Positions 33,381 through 46,772 of a stretch of 64,000 bases of DNA are shown here, piece after piece; position 1 is the first letter of the stretch, and every line of letters starts with the position of its first letter. The position numbers were made by a program, and so were the translations under genes. The stretch is taken from assembly GCA_950022655.1 (NCBI GenBank), contig OX465580.1, forward strand, positions 45,320,028 through 45,384,027. Direction: 5' to 3'. This stretch comes from Alentia gelatinosa. Its lineage: Eukaryota; Annelida; Polychaeta; Phyllodocida; Polynoidae. The notes under the pieces are model-generated. The model was not told where the DNA came from. It searched no databases and saw only the letters and a program-made list of their open reading frames with translations.

Positions 33381-33884
33381 TATAAAAATAAATTGGTAAT
33401 TTAAGATTGCAATTTTCATATAATACAGACTTGGATGCTACCAGTAGTGTCCCCAAGTTGCAAAGATCGGAACCTTTGGATGGTGGTGTATATACAACGG
33501 AATCAGGCGTATATATGACGTATATAAGACCGCACCATGGACATGTATATACGCCACTAGATAAGGCGTCTACTAGATGTCTAATAGGTCGAGCTTCTAG
33601 ACGCAAAATCCTACTGTTAGACGCGTTTCGGATTCATATGTAAAGCGGTACTTTTCGTGCAGTGATAGGCATAGCAGTGAATATTTCGAATTGCTTCAGC
33701 TTGGCTTCTATACTGTGGAGATCACAGTTGTCAGTATAAGATGTCATTTTCACAATCATTTCATACAGGCTTTTACCTTTGAATAAATGAAGAAGGACTT
33801 AGATAGGAGCAAACCCAACATTCCGAGGTTTGTTCCAGTTAATATATTGAACAGTTTAAACATGTGGAAATATCAATAAATGAA

Positions 33885-33990
33885 TTAAACCATTCATGCG
33901 GGGTGATGCCTTTGGGCACCAACCAGGGCTGGGCGGGTGATGCCATCAGGCATCATCTGGGGATGGCCAGGTGATGTCCTGGGGCATCAC
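33885..33990. repeat. piggyBac-type end with palindromic repeats nested in the older copy
   Basis: TTAA at 33885-33888 is followed by ACCATTCATGCGGGG, similar to the intact element's end, then by GATGCCxxxxGGCAxC palindromes near 33905, 33939-33954 and 33973-33988. The flanking sequence matches the 452-bp repeat exactly up to this TTAA, so it looks like a later MITE insertion. The far end was not found. Confidence 0.55.
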
Positions 33991-34354
33991 AAAATATTCA
34001 TTTTATTTTGCAATAGAATTGGAAATATTGGCTAAATAAACATGAAAGTTTAACAGAATGTCGGTATATAATCATATTTAATATTTATAGGTTAAACGAA
34101 AAATAGTATTAAGGATTACGTGTAATGTCAGATGGTGGAAAGATAAAACGTTTACAATATACCCGACATTAGCACTAGTACCCAGCTCCATGCTTATGAC
34201 TGTTGTGAGCACTCGGAGCGATAGGGTGTGGGCATCGAAAAGCGGACTAAGCTGAATGTGGGGGAACGCCGACCATGACAGGCAAATCTAGTAGAGTTAG
34301 GGAATTCATTTCGCACAAGGTCTTAACATTGAATATATGAACAGGGATTCATCT

Positions 34355-34857
34355 CGTCGATTTTTAACCAGTATTCTTGGGCTTTCGTTTTAAACCCATC
34401 AGCATCTTTAGTGCCAGTAATCGGTTGATGTCATCAATTGTGATTTCTCTGCAGGGTTTCATATTACTTCATTTCTCGTCTGTTTTGCGGTGGTGGGCAA
34501 ACATATTCGTACATATAACTATACGAAGGACTTTTCACTTGAGGAAAGTCAATGTACAAAAATGATTTTCGAAAAAACCAGACTCCTCGTTTTAGCTGCG
34601 ACATTATCGCTGGTGCCACTATTCGTATTGTGAAAGTTTGGGAGGGGTGGTGATTTCTGTAGACCTTTCACCATCTGTGTCCGGCGCCGGGCAATCACCG
34701 ATTACTCGCACACCTGTTCGTTTTCCTGTATTTTTTCTTTGTCAGCATCATGTCCTGGGTCATTGTCCTTGTTGTTGTTCAGAAGTAGGACTGTCGATAA
34801 CGGAAGTTCGTCCTCTCATTCTGAATCATTCCCCGACCAACCATTCAATTCGTCCAT
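34355..34857 (-). pseudogene. piggyBac transposase exon 1 remnant
   Basis: The minus strand from an ATG at 34857 reads MDELNGWSGNDSE, stop, EDELPLSTVLLL, paralleling MAEWSGSDSDWGEWEDDLPI of the intact copy. Near 34440 it gives REITIDDINRLLALKMLMGLK, the counterpart of PVTVDDVKIFIALTMLMSII. Two or more in-frame stops and frame changes lie between. Catalytic exons 2 and 3 were not found. Confidence 0.75.
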
Positions 34858-34899
34858 GTTGATGGGCCGGAGTACAGCGATACGCTGATTGTTATCTGT

Positions 34900-37180
34900 G
34901 TCTGATATTTCGCTCATTCATTCGAATAAATGGTCACATGCTCACCTTCCTTTGTCTTTTCACCTTCGTCTTCATTGATTTATACAGAATCCATAATACA
35001 TGCATACCTATTGATATACATTGTAATCCAAATACGTAATGAATGAAGGTCATGATGATATCCATCTTGTGTCTTGAGATGCAACATAGGGCCTATCTTA
35101 TAGGGTATCGGGAACTCAGTGGACGCTTGGCCTTATTCCGGGATCGATGGTCCTGCTGAACAACAGATTTTCAATGACCATATAAGCAGTGCACATTCAG
35201 TCGTCAGGCGGAAATGAAGCATTGTTTGTAGCCCTAGCACGTTCACGATCTCTCCCGGTAGGGCAAGTTGATACTCTAAGGTGATAAGGGTATGCCTGCA
35301 CACGTTCGTGGGTGTGCACAACGAAACCCTCCTTTGCGAATTCTGCCCTTGGGAACTGGTCACCATAAAATGACATCAAGCAGCTGCATGCTGAATTAGT
35401 CCGGATGTCTTGTCCCTATACCTTCCTTTTTTTTGGTAAAACAATGATCTTTGTATAGTGTCCATACCTTTACTGGCACTATAGTACCCCCATGCTCCGC
35501 TCACCTGGTATGCAGAAATGTAAATGGAGATGTTGTCTCTTCAGCAATACTGGGTATACGGGATTTGAATTCTTAGATAGAGTTCATCCGTTGTCTCCCG
35601 GGATTGAGATGGATGAGTCGGGAACCGTGCAGTTTAGCTCATAGGAAAGTCGATGTTTTGCATAGTGACCTGTCGCATGAATCTTAAATAATCACAAGGG
35701 AATAATCATGTTTGAATAATATATATAGGATGTACTTGGTAAACCTCACATGAAACCTGTCATGTGTGCAGTCCAGAACAGCAGCAGTAATGTAAGAGAA
35801 GTCTGAGTGAACTACAGCTGCGCAGTGTTTGCTTACGACAGCTTTCCAGTGTTGCGACTATTTGGTAAAATTCGGTTGGGTGATAATCCACAATGGCCTT
35901 CTTCTGTAGAAACCGGACCGTGTTTGGCCTGAATCAAAAATATGGTTTAGAAATGACTCGGTACGCGGGAATCGTATTAGGATCCCGGGGGAGGGCGTTG
36001 GACTGTCCACGCCAACGATAAGTCGGAGGAGAGGTCGGAGGAGAGTTTGGATTCAATAATACGGTTTATCGTGAGGAAGGGCAGTTGTGGCCGACGATAG
36101 ACTCTTTAAGCTCATTGGTAACACCATAAAACCAGGTTTTAAAGCTTATATAAAGCAATTAAGCTCAGTTGATCAATCACAAAAAATAAGCCCCGCCCTC
36201 CGTAGAGCGGAGCTACCACGTATACATGTACCCTGGACAACTTTGAGGCAAAGGTCGTCTATAGGAGCACTGCTCCAATGCTAAAGCATGGGAGTAGTGT
36301 TAGTGCATTGCTACCTGCGCTGGCTGTCAGACTGGAGCTATAAAACCGACACCTAGACAGCTGAGGGCAGTCAGTCAGATCTGACACTCAGCAGTGTACA
36401 CACAGAGGCGTGATTACAGACCATGACAAGCACCATAGGGAGTAAATGACCACAACCAGAAAATATGGTAACTAATACACTATACAAACTAATTCTATGT
36501 ATTTCTATATGTGTATCTGTGTCTCTGTATCTGTAGTCTCTGTATCTGTATCTGCATGTTTTCTAATGAATTTACAAGGCCAGGTGAGAGAAAGGTGTAC
36601 TGAGGCATGAAAGCTGAGGTCAAGGTAGTACTAGTGTGTGTGTGTGGGGAAGTATATATGAAACTCTGTGTGTAATATGTATCTATATATCTGTATATGT
36701 ATCTCTGTATCATTGCCTGTCTGCCTAATCTGGTTTATGTCTCACCATTCTTCACACTAAATTAAAAAGGTACACTCACAGGGAATAAAGTCTGTGGCCC
36801 AGCTCTGACCTGTTGTGGTCGCTGCATGTAAATGAGGTGTAGGCCACCCTCCCACCTGTCTTATATATACCCCTACTGACTGGTCTTGCTGACCTGACTG
36901 GTCACGACCACTGATACACACGCCGGCTCGTTCTCTCACTGTGTGAGGGGCGGGTCTATATTTTTAATGAAATTATCATCTAGAATAATTTCTGAATATC
37001 AGCTTTAAGGGTAACCTATGATATAATATATAGAGTGCGCCATATAAGGCATCACGTATTGAGACCATCTTTCTGTCATATACATGCGTACAGATCGGCC
37101 TGTGCGTTGGCAGCTCTCGTCCGTCTCTCAACCTCCCATTTCGTTCCAGCCGGTTAAACCTCCATGAAAGCTAAACCGAT
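34900..37180. other. No gene recognised; TCTGTATCTG-type simple sequence near 36500-36700
   Basis: Minus-strand frames near 35133-35379 look weakly protein-like but match no family I know. Around 36490-36720 there are interrupted TCTGTATCTG and TATATC repeats. No RNA gene seen. Confidence 0.4.
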
Positions 37181-37181
37181 T

Positions 37182-37420
37182 GCAGAACGTTAGGGCCCAG
37201 TACCCAAAAGTCGGGACGTTAGGGCCCACTTGATATTGCAGAATTGGTTTATGTCCATTAGTTTGTTAGAGCTAAAAACGCAAATAACACAATTTCGTAA
37301 ATTTCATGAAATGTAAATAATGATTTGACATGTATGCATATTTCAATGATATGGCGATGTTATTAAAGGTGGGCCCTAACGTCTCAATGAATGGGCTTTC
37401 AGGTGGTTGGCCCTAGCGTC
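37182..37420. mobile_element. MITE-like element with nested inverted repeats
   Basis: GACGTTAGGGCCCAC at 37215-37229 is exactly inverted at 37369-37383. An outer, weaker pair (ACGTTAGGGCC near 37188 and GGCCCTAGCGTC ending 37420) lies about 25-30 bp outside. The AT-rich core has no coding. No target duplication identified. Confidence 0.7.
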
Positions 37421-37424
37421 TACA

Positions 37425-40400
37425 TACGGCTAAAAGATCTTTATCTTTACCTTACACTGCAGCAGCGCTGGTCTTTTTACGGATGGTGTCAGTTGATTTC
37501 CAGGATGCCTCTGATGGGTCATTGAGCTGAGCAGCGCGATCTAAATACATAGCGCACCGTCTCCCAGGTGCTCTGTTCACCACGCCGCTCCATACAGATA
37601 CCGTTTGTCCAATTATCAATACTAATTAAATATCTATCATAAATCTATTTATACTTTTCTTCTCATCATTTCACGCTGCGTTATCAAGAAATTTACAAAA
37701 GGCACCAGGAAGTTTCCGAAAGAAGTTGGACCGGAGAATGGTCAGATAGTATTGAACCAATGACCTATCAAGATCGAAATATCACATGGCTTCATGGTTC
37801 ATTATTTGACTCTCATTCAAGCTACCACTTGCATTTCTTTGTGCAACCTCTTTTTTATTGCTGTTTGTATTTTCTCTCCCATACCCTGAACAACTTTTCT
37901 CGCGTTTGCTTCTGTCAAATACACTTAGAATATCAAAGAGATGCCTTTTTCAGTCTGCTACACATGAAAACACCTTGATAATAATCACAAACGTTCAATA
38001 AGCGTGGATGGGCCTATGCCGAAAGTTTGTCAGTAATACGGTAGGATCTGGAAAAAAAACCTTTACTCTGTTACAATATAGAGGCTCTTTTACTGCCCTT
38101 TTACCCGGCCACGAAGTGTATGCGTCCTCTGCTGCACCGGACTTGTATTTCTTCGTGTAAGCCTTGCAGGGCTTTATTTTCTTGGTTTTTGGTGGTAGTG
38201 ATACTATATTGTGACGCCGTGACATTGTTGCATAGCAGCACACATAGAAACACATGTAGTCGCTTTGAAACCGGTGGGACAAAAACATATGTGATGTATT
38301 TACTCGATAAGGTTAGACATGATATCGCTTTTGATCGGCTGTAAGCAAATGCCCGATTTTATAGGGGCGCATCCAGAGAGGCGGGGGGGGGGGGGGCACA
38401 CGTGTACGTGCCACCCCCACCCCCGAAATTTGTCCAAGGTTAGTCTGTTTTATCCATGATTATTTCTGGAATTTCGTTTCTATCTATTTTAGTTAGATAG
38501 TTGGCAATATACACCAATGGGCCAATTTTACATGAGAAGGAGATATCAATGACATATTGACATTCGGATTGACACGTATTTGGTGGGGGGGGGGGGGGCG
38601 CACTGGGTACACATTTAGGGGCATACAAGTAAGGAAGCCCTCATCCACTAAAGGTACAGATTCCTCTCAACCCTTTTGTTCTATTGTCATTCATTAAATC
38701 AAGTATGCCACCTAAAAATCCAATCTATAAAAGCCAAGCACTTTGGAGGAACTTTGCCCCTGGGAAGGCGAAACTGTCCCCCCGGCCCTCCTGCATTCTA
38801 CAGACAGTCTAATATGAGTAATCATCTCCTCTTCTGAACCAAAATCCTGGATACAGCTTGTATCGTATCCAAAATCTAAGTGCTTCCAGGGGCTTCAAAC
38901 CCTTGACTTTCTTATCTGATATTTATGAAATTAGTGATGTGACACCTTAACGCAGACTACCCATACCTTGTTTCTGGCGCACACACATCAAGGGTTGGTG
39001 AGCAATGCCCTATGTTATTCAGACGACTGCTCGATGTTGGTGGAATTTACACTTATTCATTTAGGCCGCGTTCATACCTACCGAAGGTAAATGCAGCGAT
39101 ACAATTTTGTGAAAATATATATCAGTGCGGCCCGATAAAATATCCGTATCTCCTATAGAATATCGGTATGGATTATGGGTGACACTCTTCGTCGTTCAGG
39201 CATCTACACCTGATGACTAATGCGTCCTTTATTCAGTATGAATTACCGATTATTGGTTATATGTGCATCAATTTCTATCAATTATGAAGAAGGAGGAAGT
39301 CTTCAATTAAACCCTACTGCAACTGCAGCAAACTTTATCTATTTCCGATTGAAGAATGTGAGGGCTCCTCTGTATGTTGAAAGGGTTATGGGGGACATCT
39401 TTGTCAGTGAAGTGCACGCCCTGTTTTTACTGAGACGTTGAGGTACTTTCCTATTGAATATTTGGCAAAATTCGCGAGTCCTTCACCAACGATTTGTCAT
39501 AGCTTTGAAATCGTCGGAGGCCTCGAGGGTGGGTCAGTGGTGCCATGCTTTGTAATTTTGGACGGATAAATCGCTGGCCAAGTCTGCATTTATCAGTTTA
39601 CACTTACTGGCATTTTATCTGAAATGCATAAGGATCGGTCGGCGGTGCAAAAATCCTGAATTCTTCAACATCAGTGGGTGTATATATACAACCTTACGGT
39701 AAGTTAATAGCAAATGGCTTAGTGCTTCCCCCAGATTTATTCTGGACAATGTCCAATAATCAACGAATCTACAACTATTCGGAGGAATTGACACTTCGTA
39801 GTTATTCAAGTCTCCAGCAGAACCTAATCAAAATGAATGAAGCATTGCTTTGTCAGATGATAACAATTAATCATGCATTACCGCACAGACAATTGCAGTC
39901 ATACATGTATTAAGGTAACGATTTGGGGTTTTCACGCCTTTCATACATATCCTCGACGAGGAAACCCATAAAGAAATGCATTTCCATGAAATACTTAAAG
40001 GCCAACGTTTCTCTTCTCTGTTATTACTGTGTACATACACGAAAGAAAAAGACCAGACTATTTGAAAGGATTTATTTATATTTTTCTGTAGATTATAACA
40101 TTGCTGAACAAGTCTTTTCTTACTGTGAGCCAACACACTTGATTTAAACTGAACGAAAATTAGGACTCTGTGATAAGTGCCATGAAGCACAACAGTCAAT
40201 GCATCTAATGCATTTGTATGAAAAACTGGCTCCTGGGAGAATAGGGGCAAGTACAGTCTGTAAGACTTACCTTTATATAACAAGCAGAGCTCACCAAGGC
40301 TTATCAAACAGGCTAGAAAAACAACCACATTACATTTGTAGATGTCAGAATAACTTGTCCTCTAAGCTCCCGTCGCTAAATGATAGCGAATCATGTCACA

Positions 40401-41200
40401 AGTAAAGAACTCTTGAATAATAGTACATCAATTTATTCAACGAAAATCAGTATTCAATGCAGTTCACATCAAACAACCCTGTCCTCTGAATTACGTAACA
40501 TATACCTTACTGATACCATTCTTCACAGCAATAACGGCGATGAAGTTTGTATAAGAAAAAATGTAAACGAAAATTGAAACAATTATAGGTGTCGTATTTG
40601 TATTTAGATTTTCCAAGCGATGAACCGAAGCAATTGCAACTGAGGCAGTCATTAATATTAGGGCGGTATATATAAGCATAACATATCATATATGAGGCAG
40701 GAGTACACAATGTCGTCCAACCTTGATCTCTAAACTTTCTGTTTGGATGTTTCCAAACATTATTGCTATACAATCTAGTCCTCGGGTAAAGTAACCCTCG
40801 CTACATTACAGCAGAAGCCCCAACACATAACTAAGGCCAAAATAGACAAAGGTGCGTTTCTGGTTACATAGAACCGAAATATAGGTAGGGAGGAAGAACT
40901 TTCTTTTATGAATTAGATTTTTTCCATTCCTTCGAATTCAGTCAGCATGAACATCGGAGACAGCATAACAAAGATACCACATCAGTGATATCAGAACCAA
41001 CAATGAACCTTGGTAATACGGTCTTAATGTTCCCTGGATCTGATACTCATATAGCATGGAGAACAACAGAATTTGAGCATTATAGTGACCAGCATGTCAG
41101 ATCAGCACATGCAATATAGTGGCGGTTTGTACCTATACAAATAGGTGTGTATTCGCGCACGCATGTACATGTGTATGCACTCACTTATGGAGACAGATGT
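37425..41200. other. No gene recognised; two 14-G runs
   Basis: G runs lie at 38383-38396 and 38585-38598. Several short frames (for example 39220-39441 plus and 39867-40328 minus) have no recognisable domains, signal sequence or splice context. I list none as genes. Confidence 0.4.
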
Positions 41201-41202
41201 GG

Positions 41203-41203
<1 letters not shown>

Positions 41204-41256
<53 letters not shown>
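41204..41256. repeat. AT dinucleotide microsatellite
   Basis: About 26 uninterrupted AT repeats. Confidence 0.98.
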
Positions 41257-41262
<6 letters not shown>

Positions 41263-41615
41263 CTGCAGGTGGCGATCATTACAGCTATTACATATGTGTG
41301 AACAGATGGCAACCGTGTTTTTATGCTGTATATGCTGGAGACGGAATGGTACAGAATGGTGCGAAATTGTACGAAAGCACAGTCAATGCATGCGCCTACA
41401 ACAAAGTGAAATGGTTAGTAAACTGAAGATCTTGTCCTGTGTATACTCGCAATGGATATTGATTTCCACACCTGGCAGCTTTATTCCAGAATTATTACTA
41501 AAATGAACGTTTCAGTTTTTCCTTTTCAATCAATGTGAGTGTATACAAATGTATTCCTCTTTGAGCGCAGCTCAACTCTGAATGAGCTTTGGGATAACAA
41601 TAATTTGTGCCATGT

Positions 41616-41664
41616 GATGCCTGGATGCATCACCGACCCTAGCATGGTCATGCCTCGAGGCATC
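41616..41664. repeat. Two GATGCCT...AGGCATC palindromes
   Basis: GATGCCTGGATGCATC-like phrase at 41616-41632 and CATGCCTCGAGGCATC at 41649-41664, 33 bp apart. Same motif and period as the piggyBac right end. No TTAA terminus located, so it is probably a relic of that family. Confidence 0.6.
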
Positions 41665-43220
41665 AATTTCTGACACTTACAAGTTCCAAGTTTACATGTG
41701 ATAGATTAATAAGGGTGAAACTTACACAGAATGGAGATAAAACATTAAACCCAAGATTTTGAAACCATTATCAAATAAGGTCACATGATCAAGCGATGAA
41801 ATTATTACAGTTAGCTTGGAGGATCATGCCCCTGTCGGTATATACTAATGCCATTACTTGGTCCTACAGACATTGCTTTGCCACTGTCGCTGTCAAGATT
41901 TCTAATAATGCATTTAGGACTTTAAAAAGGTAGGGAGATGGTCAGGGGTTCCATCAGAGTATTTAATCAGAATATTTGGCCGTCATGCCATTGATCATTG
42001 AACCTGCTTGGTAATGCAGCATGCCCGAATGGTGTTATTTGCTTAACAGTTACTGACCCAACACCTGAATAGAAGGACTTAAAATGATTCTGGAATCTTA
42101 CACTTCAGAAACACAAAAAGTGGTTGTGATGCTTTCTGCTCCATGTCATGATCTGAAGGTACGGGCAAGGAGCTTGAATGCACTAGCGGTTTCTTGGCAC
42201 TCCAGTGGAAGATGGCATTCCTCACTCTCCAAGGTTTGTTGTCAAAGAGAAAAAGTATATATACTTCATTGATGTTTTTCTTTAGAAAATAGGGACCCCA
42301 ATTCTTTTTAAAGGTTCCCAAAATATTAGTTTCAGGTTTTAGCACAGCAACTTAGAATTAGATAGAAAAAAATATTGCTGAGATAAAAAAACAACTTAAT
42401 ATGACATGAGTATTCGGAAGAAACCCCGAAACATTTCAGAAAGAATCATAGTCACCCTAAAAAGATTGAGGAAATTAGTCAGAGAGGTTTTTTATATTTA
42501 GAGTCCACGTCACAAACGCTGTAGATGTAAACAAAGGATAAGGTTTTGCGAGGAAGGGGGGCCTCATACCGTTATGTTATTTGGTGAAACTGCAAATGTT
42601 ATATAAATTGCACACAATAAACAATGTACAACTATTTATGAGCATATGTAGGTACGTTAATGGTTTCGTTTGTGGTAAATATTACACTATGTACAAATAT
42701 GTTACAGCTTGGAACTTACGAAGTGGTAGAAATCCGTCAATATTCACCACTTATCCAATTAGCCATGTTTACAAACAAGAATCACATCAACTATCGACAC
42801 AGTGATGACAGCACGCCTGATATGGTTCCGGTGATAACTTTCATATTCGAAAGGCCTTTTATGCGAGTATCTAGCACAAAATCTAAATGGTTCTCTAGTC
42901 AGTTGCCACAATCTGATAGCCCCAATAAATCATCTTTTTTCTGTCAGAGGGAGGGACATTTGGTATTAAATAGTAAACAAAAATGATATTATCGTTTAGC
43001 GTCATTTGGAAACCATGTCCATGATTCCGGTCTAATCGCTATCGCATTTAGCGTTACGATCGAACGGATATTACCTCGGGCATCCATAACGAATTCATGG
43101 ATGCAATGAATTTAGATTGGTCATTAGTATAACACCAGTTAAGTAATGGGGGCTAATTAGACCTTTCTAATCAGTATATACATCTCACTACGTGTGGCGA
43201 TTTTGAGAAGAGGTGACCCA
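41665..43220. other. No gene recognised; 3' flank of the host gene
   Basis: AT-rich. I saw no canonical minus-strand AATAAA close downstream of the 43222 stop, so the true 3' end of that transcript is not located. Confidence 0.4.
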
Positions 43221-43221
43221 A

Positions 43222-46200
43222 TTACCTTTGTTTAGATACGCAATCAAAAACCACGAAGGAGAGTTTGATGGAAAGAGCAAGAAGGACCACGCACATGATG
43301 ACCAGTGGAAACCACAGCATGAGAATATTCTCCGTTTCGTCCATGACCCTCATCAGTACCTTGTTAGGTCCCTGAGGCACGTACTCGGCCGCCTCAAAGC
43401 CTGCGCGCACAAGGTTTATACCTCCGACCACCATCATGGCGGAGAGTGACGCACTTCCGGCCACGTTGCCGCGCGGGTCTTTGTAGGGATGCACATGCAC
43501 GTGGTGAAGTAAATACAGAAAGCACACAAACAGCATGCCCAGCACACGAATCAGCGGGTTATTCACGAAAGTAAAGATTAGGAACAGTATCAAGCGCCTG
43601 CCAATCAGAACACCCGCCCAGCATTTCGGGCCTGTTGAACTACCACTGTTCTCACTGTCCTTGAAAGGCATTTGCAAGACCTTATACACAGCTTCAGTCT
43701 CGGGGGCCATGGGTCGTGTGTCGGTAGGTATTGGGCGGTTCCGGCGGCACAGGCGCAACACTACCCAGTATATAACGAAGGGCAGGGGTAGGACGCAAGC
43801 TACGAAGAACTGGGGGAGTGCAATGAGGCCGTCTTTGAGCAAGCTTGGGCCGAACATGAGTACCGCAAAGAAGGGAACGATGCAGCAGAGAGCGTAGGCT
43901 ATAACACCGAGTTGCCAATACTGGTAGCATACAACCGAACCGTCAATAAAGAGTACATGTTCGTAGCCCACAGGTACGCAGTTCAGTAGGGTGAAGGCTG
44001 TGGTGGCAAGGCGCTGATACATGAAGAGCAGCGCTAACATGAAACCAGTGCTTAGACGCACCATCAATGTACTACCACTGTCTTCCTCGCTCTTTGAGGC
44101 GGATTTGCGGCGTGATAACGAGTAACACTTAGTCATTATATAAAGTAGCATGAACAGCACGAGCACATAAGGCACGAGCAGTGTCTTTATGAGCAGTTTT
44201 TGCCACGGGGTGAGACCGGGAAGCAGGCAGACATTATCCACAAAGTGGGCCACCTCCAGCCGGAACTTAAAGAAGCCGAGGATCACCGCACGCAGATAAG
44301 ACCAGCTTTTTGATTCGGCCTGAGAGGAAACAGTCTTAACGTTGAACAGAAGTGCGTCCTGGAAGTAGTAGAGCAGGATAATAAGGAAAACAGCCCCGGA
44401 GTCTGTGGAGGCTGGAGGGGGCGGATCTGGATTCTCCATCTTCTCGTCTCCCTCCGGATTGTCTTTGGAGGTGACCTGTAGCGCCAGCATCGAGTCAGCA
44501 TTCGTCTCTATGTCTGATGTCAATTCGTGCTGCTCATGGTGCATGTTGTTTATCTCATCCTGATGACCATTCAGCATACCGTTCTCCTTCAGGTAACCTC
44601 GATGTGGGGACTCCGATTTCTTTCGCTTACAAAAGGTTATATTTTGGCATTGTCTAGGTTTGGAGAAAATGAAATCGCGAATGTCTTTCTGGAACAACAG
44701 GAAGAGTGCATACAGCACCCCCAGACTGGCTGCAAATGGCCAGAGCCAAACAGGGCCGCACGTATCATCAGGTACGCATATTGAGGAGAAAAGAGCTTCG
44801 GAGTAATTAGCCTTGCAACTACAGCACAGTCTATTCTCCCTATTTGTAGCACAGGTGTTGAATGAAGGACACCTCTTCTTAGAACAAGCATAACCTTTAG
44901 GAGTAAGCTGGAATTTGATCCCACCTTCATGAGCATAACCCCAGAAATTTGGCAAAGCCCTTATAGTCTGGTCGCATTCTGCGCCGTACGGACACTCCAT
45001 GCAGGAGATATCGTGAAAATCGTACGTGCCGTGAAAGTCTGAATTAGGGCTCTCCCCATTGATCATTAAAGTGAAGTACTCATATACCCCGTGATCTAAT
45101 TTATAGCGGAGATAACCCCTGTCTGTGCTGTACTTGTGCCTCGGGCATGACTCACAAAAGTACGAAAGCTGATCTAGCATATAGGAACGGCGAAGTCCCA
45201 CGTACGGGGTCACGCCGTAAGCTGAAGTATTCATTATGCGCAGTCGGTGGCCAATTGGACACTGGATTGTGATATCATGCACGGCAATAGACCAGTGTTC
45301 ACCACTATGCTGCAGCACTGATATGTGATTATTTGAGGTCTTTACCACAAGGGTGCCACCACGAATGGCCACCTTCCCGTTTGAATACAGTATGTCCCCC
45401 TGGGACGCGTGCTTGTGTGCCGGGGAATTGGAGAAGCTGACATTGTGAAGCTGGAGCACACCAATCCTGTCAACGAAGATTGCACCCCCAAGAAGTCGAG
45501 CTGTGTTGTTCTTCATAACACAGTCGACCAGGGAAACATCCCCCTTTTGTACGCGCATAGCACCGCCTTTACCAATGAGGCTAATGGAGCCTTTACAGCA
45601 GCTAGAGTGAATCTGCACTTCATCTCCGACCACAGCGAAGTGATCGCCTTCGTTTCGCACCTGGGTGATGCGGAAATTCCCAGCTGCATTGTTTTCAAAG
45701 ATGGAATTGGATACAGTCATGGAACGATTGGTTAAGATAAGAATACCGGCGCCAGCATGCATTGCAATATTGTCTCTATAAATACAGTTATCTACCCTGA
45801 CCTTCTCTATCGGCCCTTGTAGTGTCATTCCCCGCTCATTGTTCTCAAATATAGTATCGAGGACCTCAACAGTAATGTTGTTACCATCGCTTTCAAATGA
45901 ATTCCTCTTGCTCATTAATCTAATGAGGAGACTAGCCTCGAAGATGTTCATCACACTGGCGATGGGGTTCCAGTGGTACTGGTCCCTGAAGGTGCACTGT
46001 TCAATAGTGACGTTCCCATTCTGTATGTTTACGAGGGTGATCGTGGCCCCTCCCTGCACTGGCAGCGCATTCAAGACATTGGAGAACACACAGGAGGACA
46101 TGCGGATGTCCACTGGAGTGGAAGCAATCAAGTTGACTTTAGTGTGCTGGAGGAGAGTGTCCGACAACGTGAAACGTCGGAACTTGCCGGCGATGTTAAT

Positions 46201-46772
46201 CTCTCCAGTGGGTTTGCAGTCTCCACCCGGTTCGCAGGAGGTGCGACCCACCCAGTGCGACTGGTCGATACTTGCCTCCACCCACGGAGCTAGCACCGAG
46301 TACACGTGCAGGCGGGCGTCCTCGAACGTGCAGGACGTCATCTCAAGGGAGATGTCAGAGAGGACGATCTTGAGCCCGGTGACGGTGACGTTGACGATAG
46401 TGATTTTGACGTCGGTGGACTCGGTGGCTGTTAAACGCATTGAAGCGTCGTCCTTCTCGCCATGTTGCTGACAGCCGATCACAGCCTGGCCATGGTGCCC
46501 GACCAGTGTGAAGGAGTGCCCCACCTGCATGCTTATGTCATTGCAGACCTCGTAGGGGCTTTCCTCACTATCCCCGGGATGCATGTGGACGATGTCACCC
46601 TCACCGATCTGAGCGAGGACCTTCTGAAGGGTCCTGCAGGGGGTCTCCGGTCGCCGTCCGCAATCACTCTCGTCCTGTCCACGCATTGCAAAGTACCAGC
46701 GCACAGCTGTTCGTGACGTCCCCATCGGGAATGACGTCCTAGAATCCCAAGGAAGCGGTGTACTTGATTGAC
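43222..46772 (-). CDS. Large beta-helix, Cys-rich, multi-membrane-span protein (terminal exon)
   Basis: A 1167-aa frame from ATG 46725. The frame is open upstream to a splice acceptor (TTTTACAG) at 46773, so this is probably the last, large exon and the true N-terminus is missing. Residues 20-50 (ESDCGRRPETPCRTLQKVLA...GDIVHM) begin a right-handed parallel beta-helix with repeated short strands and many N-glycosylation sites, to about 485. Residues 489-656 are Cys-rich (ESCPRHKYS, CMECPYGAEC, LPNFWGY, CCSCKANYSE). Hydrophobic segments near 658-678, 777-797, 843-865, 889-912, 938-960, 965-990, 1038-1054, 1058-1076 and 1133-1157 give about nine spans, with a charged cytoplasmic loop at 690-775. 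I infer a cell-surface protein with a large ectodomain. Ligand and function are unknown. The stop (AGG TAA TTG) lies in a donor-like CAAAG|GTAATT, so another exon is possible. Confidence 0.85.

Larger units (their letters stand above)
31865..34860 (-). mobile_element. Decayed second copy of the same piggyBac family
   Basis: Segments align by eye with the intact element in the same order and orientation. 31865-32760 matches about 6940-7930 (for example GGAATATTCTACAAGTCTTC and CCTATCGACATTCTAC), 33790-33880 matches the 452-bp repeat, and 34250-34350 matches AAATCTGGGCGAGTTAGG. 34860-34355 matches transposase exon 1. Terminal TTAA ends were not found. Two inner blocks look foreign: one at about 32850-33660 containing the C-rich tract, and one beginning at a TTAA at 33885. 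Spacing is shorter and divergence much higher than in the intact copy, so it is an older insertion. Confidence 0.75.

Noticed and set aside
33065..33606. Pro-rich and Gly-rich frames around 33.1-33.6 kb
   Set aside because: They are translations of a C-rich low-complexity tract.
45839..46471. 210-aa plus-strand frame inside the host gene
   Set aside because: It is a shadow of the 1167-aa minus-strand coding exon, which has domain structure and a splice acceptor.
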